Source: Chloroflexota bacterium
Lineage (GTDB): Bacteria; Chloroflexota; DTOL01; JACQYG01
Assembly: GCA_016208345.1 (NCBI GenBank)
Contig: JACQYG010000091.1
Coordinates: forward strand, 1 to 7,003
Direction: 5' to 3'
Length of the DNA: 7,003 bases
This document shows, in pieces, positions 5,750-7,003 of this stretch. Positions within the stretch are counted from its first letter, which is position 1, and the number at the start of each line of letters is the position of its first letter. Under the pieces are notes generated by a model that was not told the DNA's origin, did no database searches, and saw only the letters and a program-made list of their open reading frames with translations. Position numbers and translations under genes: made by a program.

Positions 5750-6121
5750 ATGGTGTTGAACCCTGAATTACAAGCCGCTACCCAGGCCCTAACCCTGGCC
5801 CTGCGCCAGTCGCCACCCATTGCTGCCTTTGAGGAGGCCCAGGCCCGCCTGGAGCAAGACCAGGAGGCTAAAGCGCTCCTGAACCGGCTCCGGGAGGCCC
5901 AGCGACGCTACCTGGACAAACAGCGCCACGGCGGCCTGACCCAGGCCGACATTGACGCCGTGCGGCAGGCCCAGGCCGCCGTGCAACGCCACCCCACGGT
6001 TATCGCCTACAGCCAGGCCCTGCAAGTGGCCCAGGCCTTCCTGCCAGAGGTCAACCTGGAAATCAGCCAGGTGCTGGGGTTTGATTTTGGGGCCTTGGCC
6101 GCCGGGCCGGGCTCCTGCTAA
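5750..6121 (+). CDS. Second YlbF-family protein (paralogue)
   Basis: A 123-aa helical protein of the same family and design as the preceding gene: LQAATQALTLALRQSPPIAAF (7-27, amphipathic helix), EEAQARLEQDQEAKALLNRL, REAQRRYLDKQ, then VQRHPTVIAYSQALQVAQAFL (78-98) and ISQVLGFDFG. Both paralogues share the residue-pattern blocks LxxSPxxxAxEEAxxRLxQD and the closing LNF/FDF-AA-GPG-C motif. Here the tail is reduced to AAGPGSC with one cysteine (C123). Start ATG 5750 has AGGAG 4 nt upstream and lies 22 nt after the previous stop. The in-frame ATG at 5708 would overlap the previous gene's tail and lacks a ribosome site. The pair may form a heterodimer, as YlbF and YmcA do; this is inferred. Confidence 0.72.
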   Translation: MVLNPELQAATQALTLALRQSPPIAAFEEAQARLEQDQEAKALLNRLREAQRRYLDKQRHGGLTQADIDAVRQAQAAVQRHPTVIAYSQALQVAQAFLPEVNLEISQVLGFDFGALAAGPGSC

Positions 6122-6131
6122 GAGGACGACG

Positions 6132-6797
6132 ATGCTAGCTGGCAAGCTCGTGCTGGTGGGCGTTACCGGCGGGGTGGCCGCCCACTACCTGCCGGAACTC
6201 ATCGGGCAACTGCGTTGGCGATACCTGGCCAACGTGCAGGTGGCAATGACCCGGGCTGCGACCCGCTTCATCACGCCTCTGACCCTGGGGGTGGCTTCGG
6301 GCAACCCGGTGTACGCCGACCTGTGGGAGGCGGCGGAGCGGGCGCCGGTGATCCACGTGCAGTTGGCCCGCCTGGCCGACCTGGTGCTCATCGCCCCGGC
6401 CACGGCCGATATCCTGGCGAAGTTGGCCCATGGCCTGGCTGACGACCTGGTGACGCTGACCGTGCTGGCCACCCAGGCCCCGGTGGTCCTGGCTCCGGCC
6501 ATGCACGAGGAGATGTGGATCAAAGCGGTCGTGCAGGACAATGTGGCCAGGCTGCAGGAGAGAGGGTATCACTTTGTCGGTCCGGAGCGAGGTATCTCGA
6601 CCACCGGCGAGGTCGCCGAGGGGCGCATGGCCAACATCGGCGCCATCATCGCCAAGCTGATCGAAGTGGCAGCGAGCGCTTCAGTGGCCCGCCGACGGCG
6701 GAAGTTGAAGCAGAGAGGGGGTGACCCGAATGGCTGTGTTGTACGGTCGAGCATGATTCGCCACCGGCGCGATGCACGGGCTGCATCGGTTGGCTGA
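6132..6797 (+). CDS. HFCD-family flavoprotein (CoaC-like, altered active site)
   Basis: A 221-aa member of the homo-oligomeric flavin-containing Cys decarboxylase fold (CoaC/Dfp, EpiD, UbiX relatives), expected to bind FMN. Visible blocks are the FMN loop LVGVTGGVAAHYLPEL (8-23), TRAATRFITP (40-49), the His75 region VIHVQLARLADLVLIAPATA (73-92), DILAKLAHGLADDL (93-106), PAMHEEMW (122-129) and VGPERGISTTGEVAEGRM (149-166). Against E. coli CoaC numbering, the catalytic His75 is kept, but Asn125 of PAMN is His and catalytic Cys158 is Thr. There is no CoaB ligase domain. Phosphopantothenoylcysteine decarboxylation is therefore doubtful, and substrate and reaction are unknown. ATG 6132 follows GAGGACGACG and lies 10 nt after the preceding stop. 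Homology ends near residue 180; the last 40 or so residues are basic and low-complexity and look like read-out after loss of an original stop. Confidence 0.8.
   Translation: MLAGKLVLVGVTGGVAAHYLPELIGQLRWRYLANVQVAMTRAATRFITPLTLGVASGNPVYADLWEAAERAPVIHVQLARLADLVLIAPATADILAKLAHGLADDLVTLTVLATQAPVVLAPAMHEEMWIKAVVQDNVARLQERGYHFVGPERGISTTGEVAEGRMANIGAIIAKLIEVAASASVARRRRKLKQRGGDPNGCVVRSSMIRHRRDARAASVG
6731..6757 (+). other. Tiny ORF inside the flavoprotein tail
   Basis: ATG 6731 follows a G-rich AGAGGGGGTGA (6713-6723) and opens only 8 codons (MAVLYGRA) before TGA 6755-6757. It sits in another frame within the non-homologous tail of the flavoprotein. It could be the relic of a gene start whose body was lost, or chance. 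Nothing recognisable follows in the same frame. Confidence 0.2.
6770..6788 (+). other. Short hairpin at the flavoprotein 3' end
   Basis: CGATGCA (6770-6776) and TGCATCG (6782-6788) form a perfect 7-bp stem around the 5-nt loop CGGGC. It ends just before the flavoprotein stop codon. No T-run follows, so it is not a standard intrinsic terminator. It may stabilise the mRNA end or be part of the degenerate tail. Confidence 0.35.
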
Positions 6798-6925
6798 CCG
6801 AGGGCACCGGCCCGGCCGGGCGCCATCTCCCCTCGCTGCGCAGACCCTGTAAAGTGGTTCTCCGGCAGGATGGTGTTGGCCCCGGCGGACAGAGGCCGGG
6901 CCATCCCATCTACAAGGAGGACCGC
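6798..6925 (+). other. Intergenic gap with GC-rich hairpin before the DsrE-like gene
   Basis: This 128-bp gap is the only large one in the arsD-to-DsrE series. It contains the palindrome CCCGGCCGGG near 6815-6826 and a hairpin at 6878-6902 (GGCCCCGGC against GGCCGGGCC, 8 bp with one bulged C and an 8-nt loop). The hairpin ends 11 nt before the AAGGAGG ribosome site at 6914-6920. No convincing promoter or T-run is visible. It may attenuate or separate the last gene from the upstream operon. Confidence 0.35.
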
Positions 6926-7003
6926 ATGTCTCGTTCCACCGTTGTCTTGTTCACCCGCTTCGGCCTGGGCCAGTCCCCGGTCGAGTTGCAGCAGAAGCTG
7001 GCT
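6926..7003 (+). CDS. DsrE/YedF-like protein, N-terminal fragment (runs off window)
   Basis: ATG 6926 with AAGGAGG 5 nt upstream opens a frame that continues past the window end; 26 codons are visible. The start MSRSTVVLFTRFGLGQSP, then VELQQKLA, gives a hydrophobic beta-strand followed by a Gly-rich turn and an amphipathic helix. This resembles the opening of DsrE-fold sulfur-relay proteins, notably the C-terminal domain of the selenium-metabolism protein YedF (strand, then LG-x-E-L-x-x-KL). The diagnostic cysteine region lies outside the window. If correct, it adds a chalcogen-handling protein to the ars-linked set. Identification from 26 residues is tentative. Confidence 0.55.
   Translation, partial: MSRSTVVLFTRFGLGQSPVELQQKLA

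Noticed and set aside
6878..6902. Intrinsic terminator before the DsrE-like gene
   Set aside because: The hairpin is GC-rich, but no T-run follows and a ribosome binding site comes 11 nt later.

Overview
The window is GC-rich, bacterial-type DNA with densely packed genes. I see no rRNA, tRNA or CRISPR array. Three things suggest an anaerobic or facultative, possibly thermophilic bacterium of the Chloroflexota or a similar deep lineage: a CcmA-like ABC ATPase, the 5' remnant of a tungsten-type aldehyde:ferredoxin oxidoreductase gene, and a double ArsA ATPase followed by YlbF-type proteins. This placement is an inference from gene content and is low confidence.

Left third (1-2114), minus strand, a mobile-element scar. 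Positions 3-611 hold most of a CcmA-like ABC transporter ATPase whose C-terminus lies outside the window. Immediately upstream of its start is a complete IS of about 1083 bp (622-1704) with perfect 19-bp terminal inverted repeats and an intact IS701/IS4-superfamily DDE transposase. On its other side is the N-terminal 97 or so codons of a second, IS481-type transposase (1705-1997). The rest of that gene is absent, so the locus has lost DNA as well as gained an IS.

Middle (2115-3048), plus strand. A consensus-like promoter (TTGACA, 17 bp, TAGAAT) with an AT-rich dyad drives an ArsR-family repressor (2179-2613). A 251-bp leader-like stretch follows, then a 58-codon open fragment (2865-3041). Its first 41 to 45 codons are the N-terminus of an aldehyde:ferredoxin oxidoreductase, and its stop codon lies 7 nt before arsD.

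Right half (3049-7003), plus strand, a tight operon: arsD, arsA (two ATPase halves, 641 aa), two tandem YlbF-family helical proteins (the first ending in a Cys-rich CGPGCC tail), a CoaC-like HFCD flavoprotein with altered active-site positions, and the start of a DsrE/YedF-like protein. ArsD would hand trivalent metalloid to ArsA. ArsR would sense it. No membrane pump (ArsB/Acr3), ArsC reductase or ArsM is in the window, so the output of the ArsDA pair is unexplained here. The four accessory genes, which are thiol-, flavin- and sulfur-type proteins, form the most unusual part and may be a metalloid- or thiol-handling module.
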